From Aurantimicrobium sp. MWH-Uga1 (GTDB lineage: Bacteria > Actinomycetota > Actinomycetes > Actinomycetales > Microbacteriaceae): a stretch of 64,000 bases of DNA. Both the position numbers and the translations under genes were made by a program. Positions 1 to 7,953 of this stretch are shown here, in pieces (the stretch's first letter is position 1; each line of letters begins with the position of its first letter). The stretch lies in NCBI RefSeq assembly GCF_003325955.1, contig NZ_CP030929.1, positions 186,001-250,000 of the forward strand, read 5' to 3'. The notes beneath the pieces are model-generated. The model made no database searches and was not told the DNA's origin. It was given only the letters and a program-made list of their open reading frames with translations.

Positions 1-913
1 TGGCGCCTATGCCATCGAGCAGTGGGCACGCATTCCAGTCGAAGTTCAGCTCTCGCACGAGTTCCGTTACCGCGATCCCGTGATTACTCCTGAGACGTTG
101 GTTATTTCTATCAGCCAGTCAGGTGAAACCATGGACACCTTGATGGCGGTCAAATATGCTCGCGAACAGGGTGCCCGCACCATCTCGGTGTGTAACACCC
201 AGGGTGCAACCATCCCTCGCGAATCTGACGCGGTTGTCTACACCCACGCAGGTCCTGAGGTTGCTGTTGCCTCCACCAAAGCGTTCGTTGCTCAGATCAC
301 CGCGCTGTACCTCATCGGCTTGCACATTGCACGCTCGAAGAACACTGTGAATGAGAAGGAACTGCGTCGTCTCGCTACCGACCTCCAGGCGTTGCCTGCG
401 AAGGTCACCAAGGTATTGGAAACTGGCGAAAAGATTTCTCAGTTGGCTAAGTGGATGAGTGACACCCCTTCAGTGTTGTTCCTCGGCCGCCATGTGGGTT
501 ACCCCATCGCGTTGGAGGGTGCGCTCAAGCTTAAGGAGCTTGCCTACATCCACGCAGAAGGTTTCGCTGCCGGTGAGCTCAAGCACGGTCCTATTGCATT
601 GATTGATCACGGTCAGCCTGTGTTCGTGATTGTTCCCAGCCCTCGCGGTTCAGCGCTGATTCACTCCAAGGTTGTCTCCAACATCCAAGAGATTCGTGCA
701 CGTGGTGCACGTGTTATCGCCATCGCAGAGCAGGGCGATGCAGCAGTCCTTCCCTATGCCGATGAGGTCATTCAGATTCCTCTGGCAGACCCTATGTTTG
801 AACCCATCCTCGCTGTTGTTCCCCTGCAGATCTTCGCCATGGAACTGGCAGATGCTAAGGGCTTGGATGTGGACCAGCCACGTAACCTGGCCAAGTCGGT
901 CACGGTCGAATAG
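1..913 (+). CDS. glmS: Glutamine-fructose-6-phosphate aminotransferase, C-terminal part (truncated by window start)
   Basis: The reading frame is open from base 2, so the gene begins before the window; only about 303 C-terminal residues are present. They form the two SIS (sugar isomerase) domains that convert fructose-6-phosphate to glucosamine-6-phosphate with ammonia from the missing N-terminal glutaminase domain. Visible family motifs are the EFRYRDP segment near the start, the ISQSGET phosphosugar loop, the AEGFAAGELKHGP segment and the terminal DQPRNLAKSVTVE. The enzyme makes the first committed precursor of peptidoglycan. acpS begins 7 bases after the stop, so the two are probably co-transcribed. 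Confidence 0.97.
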   Translation, partial: GAYAIEQWARIPVEVQLSHEFRYRDPVITPETLVISISQSGETMDTLMAVKYAREQGARTISVCNTQGATIPRESDAVVYTHAGPEVAVASTKAFVAQITALYLIGLHIARSKNTVNEKELRRLATDLQALPAKVTKVLETGEKISQLAKWMSDTPSVLFLGRHVGYPIALEGALKLKELAYIHAEGFAAGELKHGPIALIDHGQPVFVIVPSPRGSALIHSKVVSNIQEIRARGARVIAIAEQGDAAVLPYADEVIQIPLADPMFEPILAVVPLQIFAMELADAKGLDVDQPRNLAKSVTVE

Positions 914-919
914 ACGCTC

Positions 920-1279
920 ATGATCATGGGAGTGGGCGTCGACATCGTCGACATCGCTCGCTTTGAGCGGGCGCTTGAGCGCACCCCCAAACTTGCTGAA
1001 CGTCTCTTTGTTGAATCAGAACGTGAACTTCCCGCGCATTCTTTGGCGGGCCGCTTCGCAGCCAAGGAAGCTCTCATCAAAGCTTTCGGTGGATCAGGTT
1101 CGATGACCTTCCACGACATGGTTGTGGTCAAGGACCAGCTGGGCAAGCCTTCCTTTGAGTTGAGTGGGGCAGCTGCCCACATGGCCACGGAACGGGGAAT
1201 AACTTCGGTGCACCTGTCTATCTCGCATGACGCGGATGCTGCTGTTGCATTCGTGGTTGCCGAAGGCAGCGCCGCATGA
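920..1279 (+). CDS. acpS: Holo-[acyl-carrier-protein] synthase
   Basis: A 119-residue protein of normal AcpS length. It attaches phosphopantetheine from CoA to the serine of acyl carrier protein, activating fatty acid synthesis. Family motifs are GVGVDIVDIARF at the N-terminus (Mg/CoA-binding Asp), the GRFAAKEALIKAFG segment carrying the catalytic Glu-Ala-Lys region, and HLSISHD near the C-terminus. An in-frame ATG at 926 is an equally plausible start. The stop overlaps the alr start as ATGA (1276-1279), which indicates translational coupling. Confidence 0.96.
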   Translation: MIMGVGVDIVDIARFERALERTPKLAERLFVESERELPAHSLAGRFAAKEALIKAFGGSGSMTFHDMVVVKDQLGKPSFELSGAAAHMATERGITSVHLSISHDADAAVAFVVAEGSAA

Positions 1280-2403
1280 GCCACACACCTTTTCGCATTG
1301 CCCGCGTCAACACCGATGCCATAGCTGGCAATGTTCGGCGCATTCGTGAGATCACCGGCGTGGACGATGTCATGGTTGTGGTCAAAGCTAATGCCTATGG
1401 CCACGGCATGGTTCCTGCTGCGCGTGCTGCGCTAGCTGGCGGTGCAACCTGGCTCGGTACAGCAGATATTGCTGAGGCACTTACCCTTCGTGGGGCAGGA
1501 ATCACTGCTCCGGTGCTGTGTTGGATTCATGCACCAGATGAAACCTTCGACGAAGCAGTAGGGGCAGACATCACTCTCGGTGCAGTCTCTGTTGCACAAC
1601 TGAACGCCATCGCGGCGGCTGGACACCGTGCCCACAAAACCCCTCGCGTTCACCTCAAATTGGACACCGGGCTAAGCCGTAATGGTGCCAGCCCAAACCA
1701 GTGGGATGCGTTCTTCCGCACTGCTACTGAACTCCACGCTTCAGGCGACCTTGTTGTTGAGGGCGTGATGAGTCACCTCTCAAACACCACCCCAGAAGAT
1801 GACCTCGAACAGCTCAAGGTGTTTCAAGTGGGAATCTCTGAGCTGGCAGATGCTGGAATTGAACCTCCCTATGTTCACTTAGCAGCCTCGCTGGCAGCCC
1901 TGACGCTGCCTGAGACGCGATTCAATATGGTTCGATCAGGAATTGCTGCCTACGGTATTGGTCCCACCGAAGAACACCGTCCAGAACAGTTTGGTCTCAC
2001 CCCGGCAATGACTCTCGAGGGTCGAGTGGTGGCAGTTCGTCGTGTTCCCGAAAACACGGGTGTGAGCTATGGCTACCTGCACCGCACGCCACACGAGAGC
2101 ACCCTGGCATTGATTCCGTTTGGCTATGGTGATGGAATCAACCGTGACGCGTCCATGAATGGTCCAGTCCTTCTCAATGGCTCCACCTATCCGGTGGCGG
2201 GCCGCATTGCAATGGACCAGTTCCTGGTGAATGTGGGAGATGACCCTGTTGCCGTGGGAGACCACGTGGTGCTCTTTGGTAATCCTGAGCTCGGCCACCC
2301 GTCCGTGCATGACTGGGCAGCGGCCGCCGGATCTATTGGTTATGAGATTGTGACCAGGCTGATTCCTACACGCCTGGAATACATTTACGAGGGTCAGGCC
2401 TGA
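1276..2403 (+). CDS. alr: Alanine racemase
   Basis: A 375-residue fold-type III PLP enzyme that interconverts L- and D-alanine for peptidoglycan. The PLP lysine lies in VVVKANAYGHG (about residue 38). The HLKLDTGLSRNG segment and the later GRIAMDQFLVNVG segment, with the C-terminal catalytic region, are also present. Length is typical of the family. It overlaps acpS upstream by 4 nt and abuts tsaE downstream (TGATG at 2401-2405), as in the common actinobacterial alr-tsaE-tsaB-rimI-tsaD order. Confidence 0.97.
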   Translation: MSHTPFRIARVNTDAIAGNVRRIREITGVDDVMVVVKANAYGHGMVPAARAALAGGATWLGTADIAEALTLRGAGITAPVLCWIHAPDETFDEAVGADITLGAVSVAQLNAIAAAGHRAHKTPRVHLKLDTGLSRNGASPNQWDAFFRTATELHASGDLVVEGVMSHLSNTTPEDDLEQLKVFQVGISELADAGIEPPYVHLAASLAALTLPETRFNMVRSGIAAYGIGPTEEHRPEQFGLTPAMTLEGRVVAVRRVPENTGVSYGYLHRTPHESTLALIPFGYGDGINRDASMNGPVLLNGSTYPVAGRIAMDQFLVNVGDDPVAVGDHVVLFGNPELGHPSVHDWAAAAGSIGYEIVTRLIPTRLEYIYEGQA

Positions 2404-2876
2404 TGCAGGGCACACGCACCATTTCCACTCCGGAAGAGATGCATGAGCTGGGCCTCGAGATTGGCCGCGAGCTTCGTGCCGGAGACGTACTTGTGTTGAC
2501 TGGCCCCTTAGGTGCGGGCAAGACCACGCTCACCCGCGGTATTGGTGAAGGCCTGCAGGTTCGCGGAGCTGTTACTTCTCCCACCTTTGTTTTAGCCAGA
2601 ACCCACCCGAGCTTGGTCGGTGGTGCACCTTTGGTGCACGTCGATGCCTATCGTCTCAACAGCGCTGTTGAACTCGATGATCTCGATATTGACTTTGCCA
2701 ATTCTGTTGTCGTGGTCGAGTGGGGTGCCGGCATGCTCGAGGGCATCGTTGATTCTTGGCTCGATGTTGTTATTGAGCGCCCCGAGGGCGCTCAGGCCGG
2801 TGAGCTCGGTGAGGAACTCGTCGAGCCACGCCATGTCACCCTCACGGGGCACGGGTCACGATGGGAGCACCCATGA
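2403..2876 (+). CDS. tsaE: tRNA t6A biosynthesis ATPase TsaE
   Basis: A 157-residue P-loop protein with Walker A GPLGAGKTT at residues 34-42 followed by the family TSPTFVLA segment and VHVDAYRL. TsaE works with TsaB and TsaD to place threonylcarbamoyl on A37 of ANN-decoding tRNAs. The stop overlaps the tsaB start as ATGA at 2873-2876. The partner genes tsaB and tsaD are in the same run, which supports the assignment. Confidence 0.95.
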   Translation: MQGTRTISTPEEMHELGLEIGRELRAGDVLVLTGPLGAGKTTLTRGIGEGLQVRGAVTSPTFVLARTHPSLVGGAPLVHVDAYRLNSAVELDDLDIDFANSVVVVEWGAGMLEGIVDSWLDVVIERPEGAQAGELGEELVEPRHVTLTGHGSRWEHP

Positions 2877-3514
2877 CCGCAATCATTCTTGCCATTGACA
2901 CTTCTGCCGGAACCAGTGTTGCTCTCGTCAGCCAGGGTCAAGTTCTCTCCTCACGCTCCACTCCCGACACCATGCGTCATGCCGAAGTGGTGGGGCCGTT
3001 CATTGAGGAAGTTCTCACCGAGGCAGGCGTGAAAGCAGAGAGCGTTACCCACGTTGCTGCAGGGATGGGGCCTGGCCCGTTCACAGGTCTGCGAGTGGGG
3101 ATTGCTGCCGCCGATGCGTTCGCATTCGGCGCCGGGGCAATCCTGCTACCTATGGTGAGCCATGATGCTGTTGCTGCCGAACATTTCGCAACTAGTCATG
3201 AACCTGTTCTGGTGGTCACTGATGCACGGCGTAAGGAATTGTTTTGGAGTAAGTACTCCAAAAATGCGGATGGAATACCTACTCGAGTAGAAGGCCCCGC
3301 TCTCGCCAAGGCTGATGAGGTTCCACTGGCAGAAGGCCTTCGCTTAGATGCTCGTGAAGTTCACGCCCACTGGTTGGGACTCATTGCTGAGGCAATGTTC
3401 CTCCAAGGGAAAGAGTTCCCTCCAGCGACCGCAGTGTATTTGCGCTCCCCTGATGTGACCATGAGCAATGGCCCCAAGAGAGTTGTCCAAGAAATGCGCG
3501 GGGGCAAGAAATGA
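2873..3514 (+). CDS. tsaB: tRNA threonylcarbamoyladenosine biosynthesis protein TsaB
   Basis: About 213 residues of the ASKHA fold. It begins with ILAIDTSAGTSVAL and contains the family segment GMGPGPFTGLRVG. TsaB scaffolds TsaD in the t6A synthase complex and has no catalytic metal site itself. I chose the ATG at 2873 because it gives the ATGA overlap with tsaE and because the protein then starts directly at the first strand. The frame is also open from an ATG at 2861. It overlaps rimI by 4 nt. Confidence 0.94.
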   Translation: MTAIILAIDTSAGTSVALVSQGQVLSSRSTPDTMRHAEVVGPFIEEVLTEAGVKAESVTHVAAGMGPGPFTGLRVGIAAADAFAFGAGAILLPMVSHDAVAAEHFATSHEPVLVVTDARRKELFWSKYSKNADGIPTRVEGPALAKADEVPLAEGLRLDAREVHAHWLGLIAEAMFLQGKEFPPATAVYLRSPDVTMSNGPKRVVQEMRGGKK

Positions 3515-3993
3515 TCAACAGCATTGTCTTGCGCCAGGCAGGCATCGACGACGTGCCCGCCATTATGGAGATCGAGACTCCTGTGTTTGGCCATGAGGCG
3601 TGGTCCACTGAAGCTATGGCGCGTGATGTTGCCGATCGCAACTGTTTCTATCTCGTTGCTGAGGCCCACACCGATGCGTTAGGTGGAGACCCACTTGTCG
3701 TGGGTTATGCCGGCCTTCTCGCGCCGAGAGGTTCTGGCGATGGTGATATCCAAACCATCGCTATTCATCCTGACTTCCGAAGCCACGGTCTCGGCCGCCG
3801 GCTCATGGAAGCACTTTTAGAAGAAGCAGAAGCGCTCCATGCGCGCCGCATCTTCCTAGAAGTGCGTGCAGATAATCCTCACGCAATCGCGTTGTATGCC
3901 TCGTTGGGGTTTGAAGAAATTGCGGTGCGACCCGGTTATTACCAACCAGAGGGTGTGGATGCAGTCATCATGAAGAAGGGAGCAGATCTGTGA
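3511..3993 (+). CDS. rimI: Ribosomal-protein S18 N-alanine acetyltransferase (GNAT family)
   Basis: A 160-residue GNAT acetyltransferase. The acetyl-CoA-binding motif A is seen in [21 protein letters not shown], and the C-terminal [23 protein letters not shown] segment is typical of RimI. It acetylates the N-terminus of ribosomal protein S18. Lying between tsaB and tsaD in an overlapping run is the standard actinobacterial context and strengthens the RimI call over a generic GNAT. Confidence 0.92.
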   Translation: MINSIVLRQAGIDDVPAIMEIETPVFGHEAWSTEAMARDVADRNCFYLVAEAHTDALGGDPLVVGYAGLLAPRGSGDGDIQTIAIHPDFRSHGLGRRLMEALLEEAEALHARRIFLEVRADNPHAIALYASLGFEEIAVRPGYYQPEGVDAVIMKKGADL

Positions 3994-5048
3994 TGAATAG
4001 AGAAGCCCCCCTCGTGCTGGGAATTGAGACAAGCTGTGATGAGACGGGCATTGGCATTGTTCGTGGTCGCGAACTCTTGGCTAACGTCATTGCGTCCTCG
4101 ATGGATGAGCATGCTCGGTATGGTGGCGTGGTTCCGGAAGTTGCTGCTCGTGCGCACTTGGAAGCTTTACGCCCCGCCCTCACCGAGGCTGTTGCCACGG
4201 CAGGCATCGAGCTGGCAGATCTCGATGCAGTTGCCGTCACGAGTGGCCCAGGACTTGCAGGTGCTCTGATGGTGGGCGTTGGTGCAGCTAAAGCCTTAGC
4301 GCTCTCGCTGAATAAACCTCTGTATGCCGTGAACCACCTCGTCGGTCACGTCGGTGCGGATGTTTTGGGCGAAGACGGCCCACTGGAATATCCCACCATC
4401 GCGCTTCTTGTCTCCGGTGGTCACACCTCGTTGCTTCTGGTCAAAGATCTCACCTCGGATGTGGTGATGCTCGGCGAAACCATTGATGACGCTGCTGGTG
4501 AAGCTTTTGACAAGGTAGCTCGAATCCTTGGCCTCCCCTATCCAGGCGGTCCCCACATCGATCGCGTTGCTGCCGAGGGGGACCCGAAAGCAATCCGGTT
4601 CCCCCGAGGGCTCACCCTCCCGAAGGACATGGACAAGCACCGGTATGACTTCTCTTTCTCTGGGTTGAAAACAGCAGTTGCCAGGTGGGTGGAAGTGCGC
4701 CGGGATGCCGGTGAAGAAGTACCTGTTGCTGATGTGGCAGCGAGCTTCCGCGAAGCAGTCGTGGACGTATTGACCGCCAAAGCTATTGCAGCATGCCAAG
4801 ACCAGGGGGTTCCCCGGCTGTTACTTGGCGGTGGAGTTGTCGCCAATGCTCGCCTGCGCGAAGTGGCCAGCCAGCGGGCAGAAGCTGCCGGTGTTGAGTT
4901 GAGAATCCCTGCGTTCTCTCTGTGCACCGATAATGGCGCCATGATTGCTGCGTTAGCTTCAGAGCTCATTATGGAAGGTGCTCAGCCCTCCTCACTAAGT
5001 TTTGGAGCTGACAGCACACTCCCAGTTACAGACATCCACGTTCATTAG
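3990..5048 (+). CDS. tsaD: tRNA N6-adenosine threonylcarbamoyltransferase TsaD
   Basis: About 350 residues, the catalytic subunit of bacterial t6A synthase, transferring threonylcarbamoyl from its AMP ester to tRNA A37. Visible signatures: [10 protein letters not shown] at the N-terminus, the metal-ligand region [17 protein letters not shown], the [10 protein letters not shown] segment, and the C-terminal [10 protein letters not shown]. Either the GTG at 3990 (4-nt overlap with rimI) or the ATG at 3993 may be used. The stop codon forms part of the promoter-like hexamer of the following gene. Confidence 0.96.
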   Translation: MMNREAPLVLGIETSCDETGIGIVRGRELLANVIASSMDEHARYGGVVPEVAARAHLEALRPALTEAVATAGIELADLDAVAVTSGPGLAGALMVGVGAAKALALSLNKPLYAVNHLVGHVGADVLGEDGPLEYPTIALLVSGGHTSLLLVKDLTSDVVMLGETIDDAAGEAFDKVARILGLPYPGGPHIDRVAAEGDPKAIRFPRGLTLPKDMDKHRYDFSFSGLKTAVARWVEVRRDAGEEVPVADVAASFREAVVDVLTAKAIAACQDQGVPRLLLGGGVVANARLREVASQRAEAAGVELRIPAFSLCTDNGAMIAALASELIMEGAQPSSLSFGADSTLPVTDIHVH

Positions 5049-5051
5049 AAT
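5046..5051 (+). promoter_or_regulatory. Leaderless-type -10 hexamer TAGAAT before 5058 gene
   Basis: TAGAAT lies exactly 6 nt before the ATG at 5058 and no Shine-Dalgarno is present. This spacing would start the transcript at or next to the A of the start codon. Confidence 0.5.
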
Positions 5052-5057
5052 TAAGCC

Positions 5058-5438
5058 ATGACAGAAAAAGCACCAAAGACTTCTAAGCCTGCAGCCAAAG
5101 CAGCAGCAAAGCCTGCTGCAGCTGAGACTGCAGCTCCAGCAGCACCAACCGTGACTGTTGTCTCCTCCGAGAAGACCAACACTCTCTCGATTGTTGCTCT
5201 CGTAGCCGGCATCGTCGGCCTTACTTTCATTCCCTTCCTAGCCAGCATCGTTGCTGTGGTCACCGGCCACATGGCACGCGCCGAAGTTCGTCGAACTGGT
5301 GAACAGGGCGGAGGCCTTGCTTTAGCTGGCCTCATCATGGGTTATGTCGGCATCGGCCTTGCTGTGATCGTTATTTCCCTGCTGTTCGCCTTCCTGGGCG
5401 TGGTTATCGCCTCGGGAATGGGAAATTACTACTACTAA
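5058..5438 (+). CDS. DUF4190 family membrane protein
   Basis: A 126-residue protein. The first 35 or so residues are Ala/Lys/Pro rich and low complexity, likely cytoplasmic. Two hydrophobic segments follow (about 44-70 and 92-122), joined by a short loop with [22 protein letters not shown], the pattern of DUF4190 proteins common in actinobacteria. Biochemical role unknown. It is followed by a strong hairpin terminator and has its own promoter-like hexamer inside the tsaD stop. Confidence 0.82.
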   Translation: MTEKAPKTSKPAAKAAAKPAAAETAAPAAPTVTVVSSEKTNTLSIVALVAGIVGLTFIPFLASIVAVVTGHMARAEVRRTGEQGGGLALAGLIMGYVGIGLAVIVISLLFAFLGVVIASGMGNYYY

Positions 5439-5451
5439 TCCTCTTGAGAGT

Positions 5452-5492
5452 ACTCACGCCATCAGCCTCGGTTGATGGCGTGAGTTGTTTTT
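5452..5492 (+). terminator. Rho-independent terminator
   Basis: A 13-bp perfect stem (ACTCACGCCATCA with its complement) spans 5452-5485 around an 8-nt loop and is followed by TGTTTTTG. It closes the glmS-to-DUF4190 run. Confidence 0.88.
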
Positions 5493-5564
5493 GCGGCGTC
5501 GAATGTAAATCTGATGAATTATCCGTTCACTTGAGTTCTCGTTTCACCACACTCAAGCCCAGGG

Positions 5565-5909
5565 TCACCACTTAATGAGTTGTTGCTCCACAAAGTTGTA
5601 TTCGGCAGTTTCTTTGCCGGTGACAACGTAGTCATTGCTCTCCCAGCCAGGAGTGAATCCGCCTGCTGCGTGAATTGCTGAACGGATAGTTGCCATTGCT
5701 ACGGCCGCGGCTTGGTCAAAGGTGCTTGCCTTGGCTGAAGAATTAATGCACACAAAACCAGTCTTGATTGTTGCGGTGTAGTCAGAATCTGAAATGCGGT
5801 CGTCAGCAGCTTCGATGGCCATCAATGCAGTCATCACCTGATCGAGGTGGTGGTCGAGATCTATTTCACCGGTGACAAAGAAACTTACCGAAACACGAAC
5901 TGTTTCCAT
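5565..5909 (-). CDS. Small protein of unknown function, partner of the HicA-like gene
   Basis: 114 residues from the ATG at 5909, which has an AAGGA ribosome site 7-8 nt upstream. The frame is open upstream to 6035, but that part overlaps the neighbouring gene and looks non-coding. The predicted pattern is a beta strand (TVRVSVSFFVTG), helix, strand (DYTATIKTGFVCINS) and an Ala-rich helix (residues 65-85). I do not recognise a named family. Its start follows the stop of the HicA-like gene by 2 nt, so the two are a translationally coupled pair. By position it could be an antitoxin, but it does not look like HicB. Confidence 0.7.
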   Translation of the reverse strand: METVRVSVSFFVTGEIDLDHHLDQVMTALMAIEAADDRISDSDYTATIKTGFVCINSSAKASTFDQAAAVAMATIRSAIHAAGGFTPGWESNDYVVTGKETAEYNFVEQQLIKW

Positions 5910-5911
5910 TT

Positions 5912-6154
5912 CTATATCCTTCCCGGGTAAATGAAACATGTTGCTCTCTCTAAGTATCTCAAAATGTTTTTCGCATAGTGAGGGTTGCTGGGCGTGAGGT
6001 GAATACCTGTTTGATGCTTTTCGGGACAGGGGCAAAATGCCCGGTAGTAGGTTGGTGGATTCCTGATTCGCCAGCCCTGGTCATCCAACATCAACAGCAA
6101 AGCTTGTAACTCTTTTTTGGTGTGTTTCTTCCAATATCCATTGCGACGAACCAT
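5912..6154 (-). CDS. HicA-like small basic protein (possible RNA-binding toxin)
   Basis: 80 residues from the ATG at 6154. The KKHTKKELQALLLMLDDQGWRI segment followed by a short strand, a hydrophobic IHLTPSNPHY segment and a closing helix (AKNILRYLER) recalls the dsRBD-like HicA fold of mRNA interferases in actinobacteria. The usual catalytic His of HicA may correspond to the His in CPEKHQ or IHL, but I cannot assign it. TACGGT lies 6 nt before the ATG, supporting a leaderless start there. An alternative TTG start at 6241 would add 29 residues. The fold call is inference. Confidence 0.5.
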   Translation of the reverse strand: MVRRNGYWKKHTKKELQALLLMLDDQGWRIRNPPTYYRAFCPCPEKHQTGIHLTPSNPHYAKNILRYLERATCFIYPGRI

Positions 6155-6160
6155 GCGGTA

Positions 6161-6166
6161 ACCGTA
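6161..6166 (-). promoter_or_regulatory. Leaderless-type -10 hexamer TACGGT
   Basis: On the minus strand TACGGT is separated by 6 nt from the ATG at 6154, with no ribosome site in between. Confidence 0.4.
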
Positions 6167-6250
6167 GGGATACGGTTGGAACAATTCATTTGCCGAGATG
6201 ATGTTTGTGCACAGTTTCAGAGAATTGAGAAATGTGGACAACAGGGGCGG

Positions 6251-7441
6251 TTAGTTCACCCGCTGAGCCAAGAGCGCGACTCTGCGGTCACCGATCCGGG
6301 TGAGGAACAAGGTTGCTGATTCTGTTCCAGAGAGTTTGAGTTTCTTGCGGAACTCTGCCGGGTCAATATCAACCCCGCGCTTCTTTATTTCCAGAGTGCC
6401 AATGTTGCGCTTGTTCAGTTCAGTAGCAAGCTGTTTCACATCTAACGGGAACTGCTCGTGGATTTCGAAGGCAGCTGCAAAAGGGGAGCGGACTAACGTT
6501 TCACTGCTCATATAAGCAATGTGTTCATCGAGCATGTGGGCACTGAGTGAGCGAGCAAGATCACCAATGAGTCGTGCACGAATCACAGCACCGTCTGGTT
6601 CGTAGAGGTATCTGCCCAAAGGTCCCACTTCAGCATCAGCCGAGTCTGCTGCTGCGCTGAGCTCATGCATCCCTTCTGGTGTCATGATCAAGGCGGAGCG
6701 GGTAATGCCCTCCCTGGCCAGTGGGCCAAACCACAGCGCGAGCTCCACAACATCCCCACCCACAGAAACCCACTGTGCTTCACAGTTATCTGGAATGAGA
6801 TCTCGATCGATGCCAGGGCCTAGTTTGATTCCGGTCGGCAGCTGCGCTGCGAGACCGAAAGCAAAATCAAGGGACGGCGAATAGTCTTCAGACTTGGTCA
6901 AGCGACTGGTGTTGCTGTGACCGGAGGTTCTGCGGGCAGGATCAAGATAAACACCCTCTATCCCGGTGAGGTCTGTTTCTTCGGCGGTGCCGTGAGAAAC
7001 AGTTGCTTCAGGGAATGCGCTGAGGTTCACTACAGCTATCGCTGCCGTCACTTCATCGGCATCTACTGCATGGAGGGTCAGTCCCGCCCCGGCAAAAGCC
7101 AAGGCATCTGCCCCAATTCCACATCCCAGATCAGCAACGTGAGTGAGCCCTGCGCGAACAAAACGACCGGCATGAAGTGCTGCCACCGGCAGCCTAGTTG
7201 CCTGTTCAAGGCCGGCTTCGGTGAACAACATGCTGGAGGCAAAGTCACCGAACTTTGTTTGTGCTTTCGCGCGCAATTTAGCCTGGGTGAGCACAGAAGC
7301 CACTAATGACGCGGAATTTCCGGCTTTGCGTAACTCTGAGACGATCTTGAGCACGTCCGTTGTGGAGGAATACTCGGGCAGAGAATTCAGGAGAGCGAGC
7401 CCCTCGGGGGTGAGCAGTTCGCGTAGTTCAGCACTCTCCAT
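6251..7441 (-). CDS. Class I SAM-dependent methyltransferase with THUMP-like domain
   Basis: 396 residues. The central Rossmann methyltransferase core shows motif I as DLGCGIGADALAFA (about residue 103), an acidic strand end HAVDADE, and YLDPARRT as the post-motif IV region. A roughly 70-residue C-terminal THUMP-like domain follows (region IGTLEIKKRGVDIDPAEFRKKL). The N-terminal 80 residues are helical. The domain pair suggests an RNA methyltransferase, but the substrate cannot be read from the sequence. TAGGTT lies 7 nt before the ATG. The gene diverges from groES, with CIRCE between them. Confidence 0.85.
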   Translation of the reverse strand: MESAELRELLTPEGLALLNSLPEYSSTTDVLKIVSELRKAGNSASLVASVLTQAKLRAKAQTKFGDFASSMLFTEAGLEQATRLPVAALHAGRFVRAGLTHVADLGCGIGADALAFAGAGLTLHAVDADEVTAAIAVVNLSAFPEATVSHGTAEETDLTGIEGVYLDPARRTSGHSNTSRLTKSEDYSPSLDFAFGLAAQLPTGIKLGPGIDRDLIPDNCEAQWVSVGGDVVELALWFGPLAREGITRSALIMTPEGMHELSAAADSADAEVGPLGRYLYEPDGAVIRARLIGDLARSLSAHMLDEHIAYMSSETLVRSPFAAAFEIHEQFPLDVKQLATELNKRNIGTLEIKKRGVDIDPAEFRKKLKLSGTESATLFLTRIGDRRVALLAQRVN

Positions 7442-7448
7442 GAGAGTA

Positions 7449-7454
7449 AACCTA
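7449..7454 (-). promoter_or_regulatory. Leaderless-type -10 hexamer TAGGTT
   Basis: On the minus strand TAGGTT lies 7 nt from the ATG at 7441 and there is no Shine-Dalgarno. Confidence 0.45.
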
Positions 7455-7466
7455 CCAAGTGATCAA

Positions 7467-7493
7467 TTGGCACTCACATTGCGCGAGTGCTAA
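7467..7493. promoter_or_regulatory. CIRCE operator (HrcA binding site)
   Basis: TTGGCACTC, 9 nt, GAGTGCTAA matches the CIRCE inverted repeat (TTAGCACTC-N9-GAGTGCTAA) except for one base in the left arm. It lies about 80 nt before groES and 26 nt before the divergent methyltransferase gene. HrcA represses chaperonin genes from this site until heat or unfolding stress. A TTGACC hexamer (7507-7512) downstream may be a -35 element. Confidence 0.92.
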
Positions 7494-7573
7494 TTGCCGT
7501 CTAGACTTGACCTCAGTACACGAACTGTATGTGTACTCCATTACTTACTTCCCGTTCAAGAAAGAGGTCAACC

Positions 7574-7870
7574 GTGTCGGTCGCCATTAAGCCGCTCGAA
7601 GATCGCATTGTTATCAAGCAGGTAGAAGCCGAGCAGACCACTGCTTCCGGTCTTGTCATTCCTGACACTGCTAAGGAAAAGCCCCAGGAGGGTGTTGTCG
7701 TTGCAGTAGGCCCCGGCCGCATCGACGACAACGGTAACCGTGTTCCTCTGGACATCGCCGAAGGTGACAAGGTTATCTACTCCAAGTACGGCGGAACCGA
7801 AGTTAAGTACGCCGGTGAAGAGTACCTTGTTCTCTCCGCTCGTGACGTTCTCGCGATCGTCGTTCGCTAA
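7574..7870 (+). CDS. groES: Co-chaperonin GroES (10 kDa)
   Basis: 98 residues starting at the GTG at 7574, preceded by AAAGAGG (7561-7567). The frame is open from 7529, but the family starts at [15 protein letters not shown]. The mobile loop segment [24 protein letters not shown] and the Gly-rich roof region [13 protein letters not shown] are present. It caps the GroEL cavity. groEL does not follow: after a hairpin the next gene is rarD, so GroEL must be encoded elsewhere. Regulation by HrcA is indicated by the upstream CIRCE. Confidence 0.97.
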   Translation: MSVAIKPLEDRIVIKQVEAEQTTASGLVIPDTAKEKPQEGVVVAVGPGRIDDNGNRVPLDIAEGDKVIYSKYGGTEVKYAGEEYLVLSARDVLAIVVR

Positions 7871-7882
7871 CACAATCTCACG

Positions 7883-7913
7883 AGTAAGGGCCCCGGTTTC
7901 CGGGGCCCTTACT
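7883..7913 (+). terminator. Strong hairpin after groES
   Basis: A 14-bp perfect GC-rich stem (AGTAAGGGCCCCGG and its complement) with a TTT loop. No T-run follows, so it may act as an intrinsic terminator of the actinobacterial type or as a 3' end stabiliser. Confidence 0.7.
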
Positions 7914-7941
7914 GGTTAACCTCTCAGGCTATTCACAGGAG

Positions 7942-7947
7942 TAGTCT
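7942..7947 (+). promoter_or_regulatory. Leaderless-type -10 hexamer TAGTCT before rarD
   Basis: TAGTCT lies 6 nt before the ATG at 7954. A CAGGAG motif is further upstream, too far (over 12 nt) to be the ribosome site. Confidence 0.45.
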
Positions 7948-7953
7948 CGAATA

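Noticed and set aside
4296..4799. Long antisense open frame within tsaD
   Set aside because: It lies wholly opposite a conserved gene and its translation shows no recognisable protein pattern. Other such shadow frames, for example opposite guaA and the fumarase, were dropped for the same reason.
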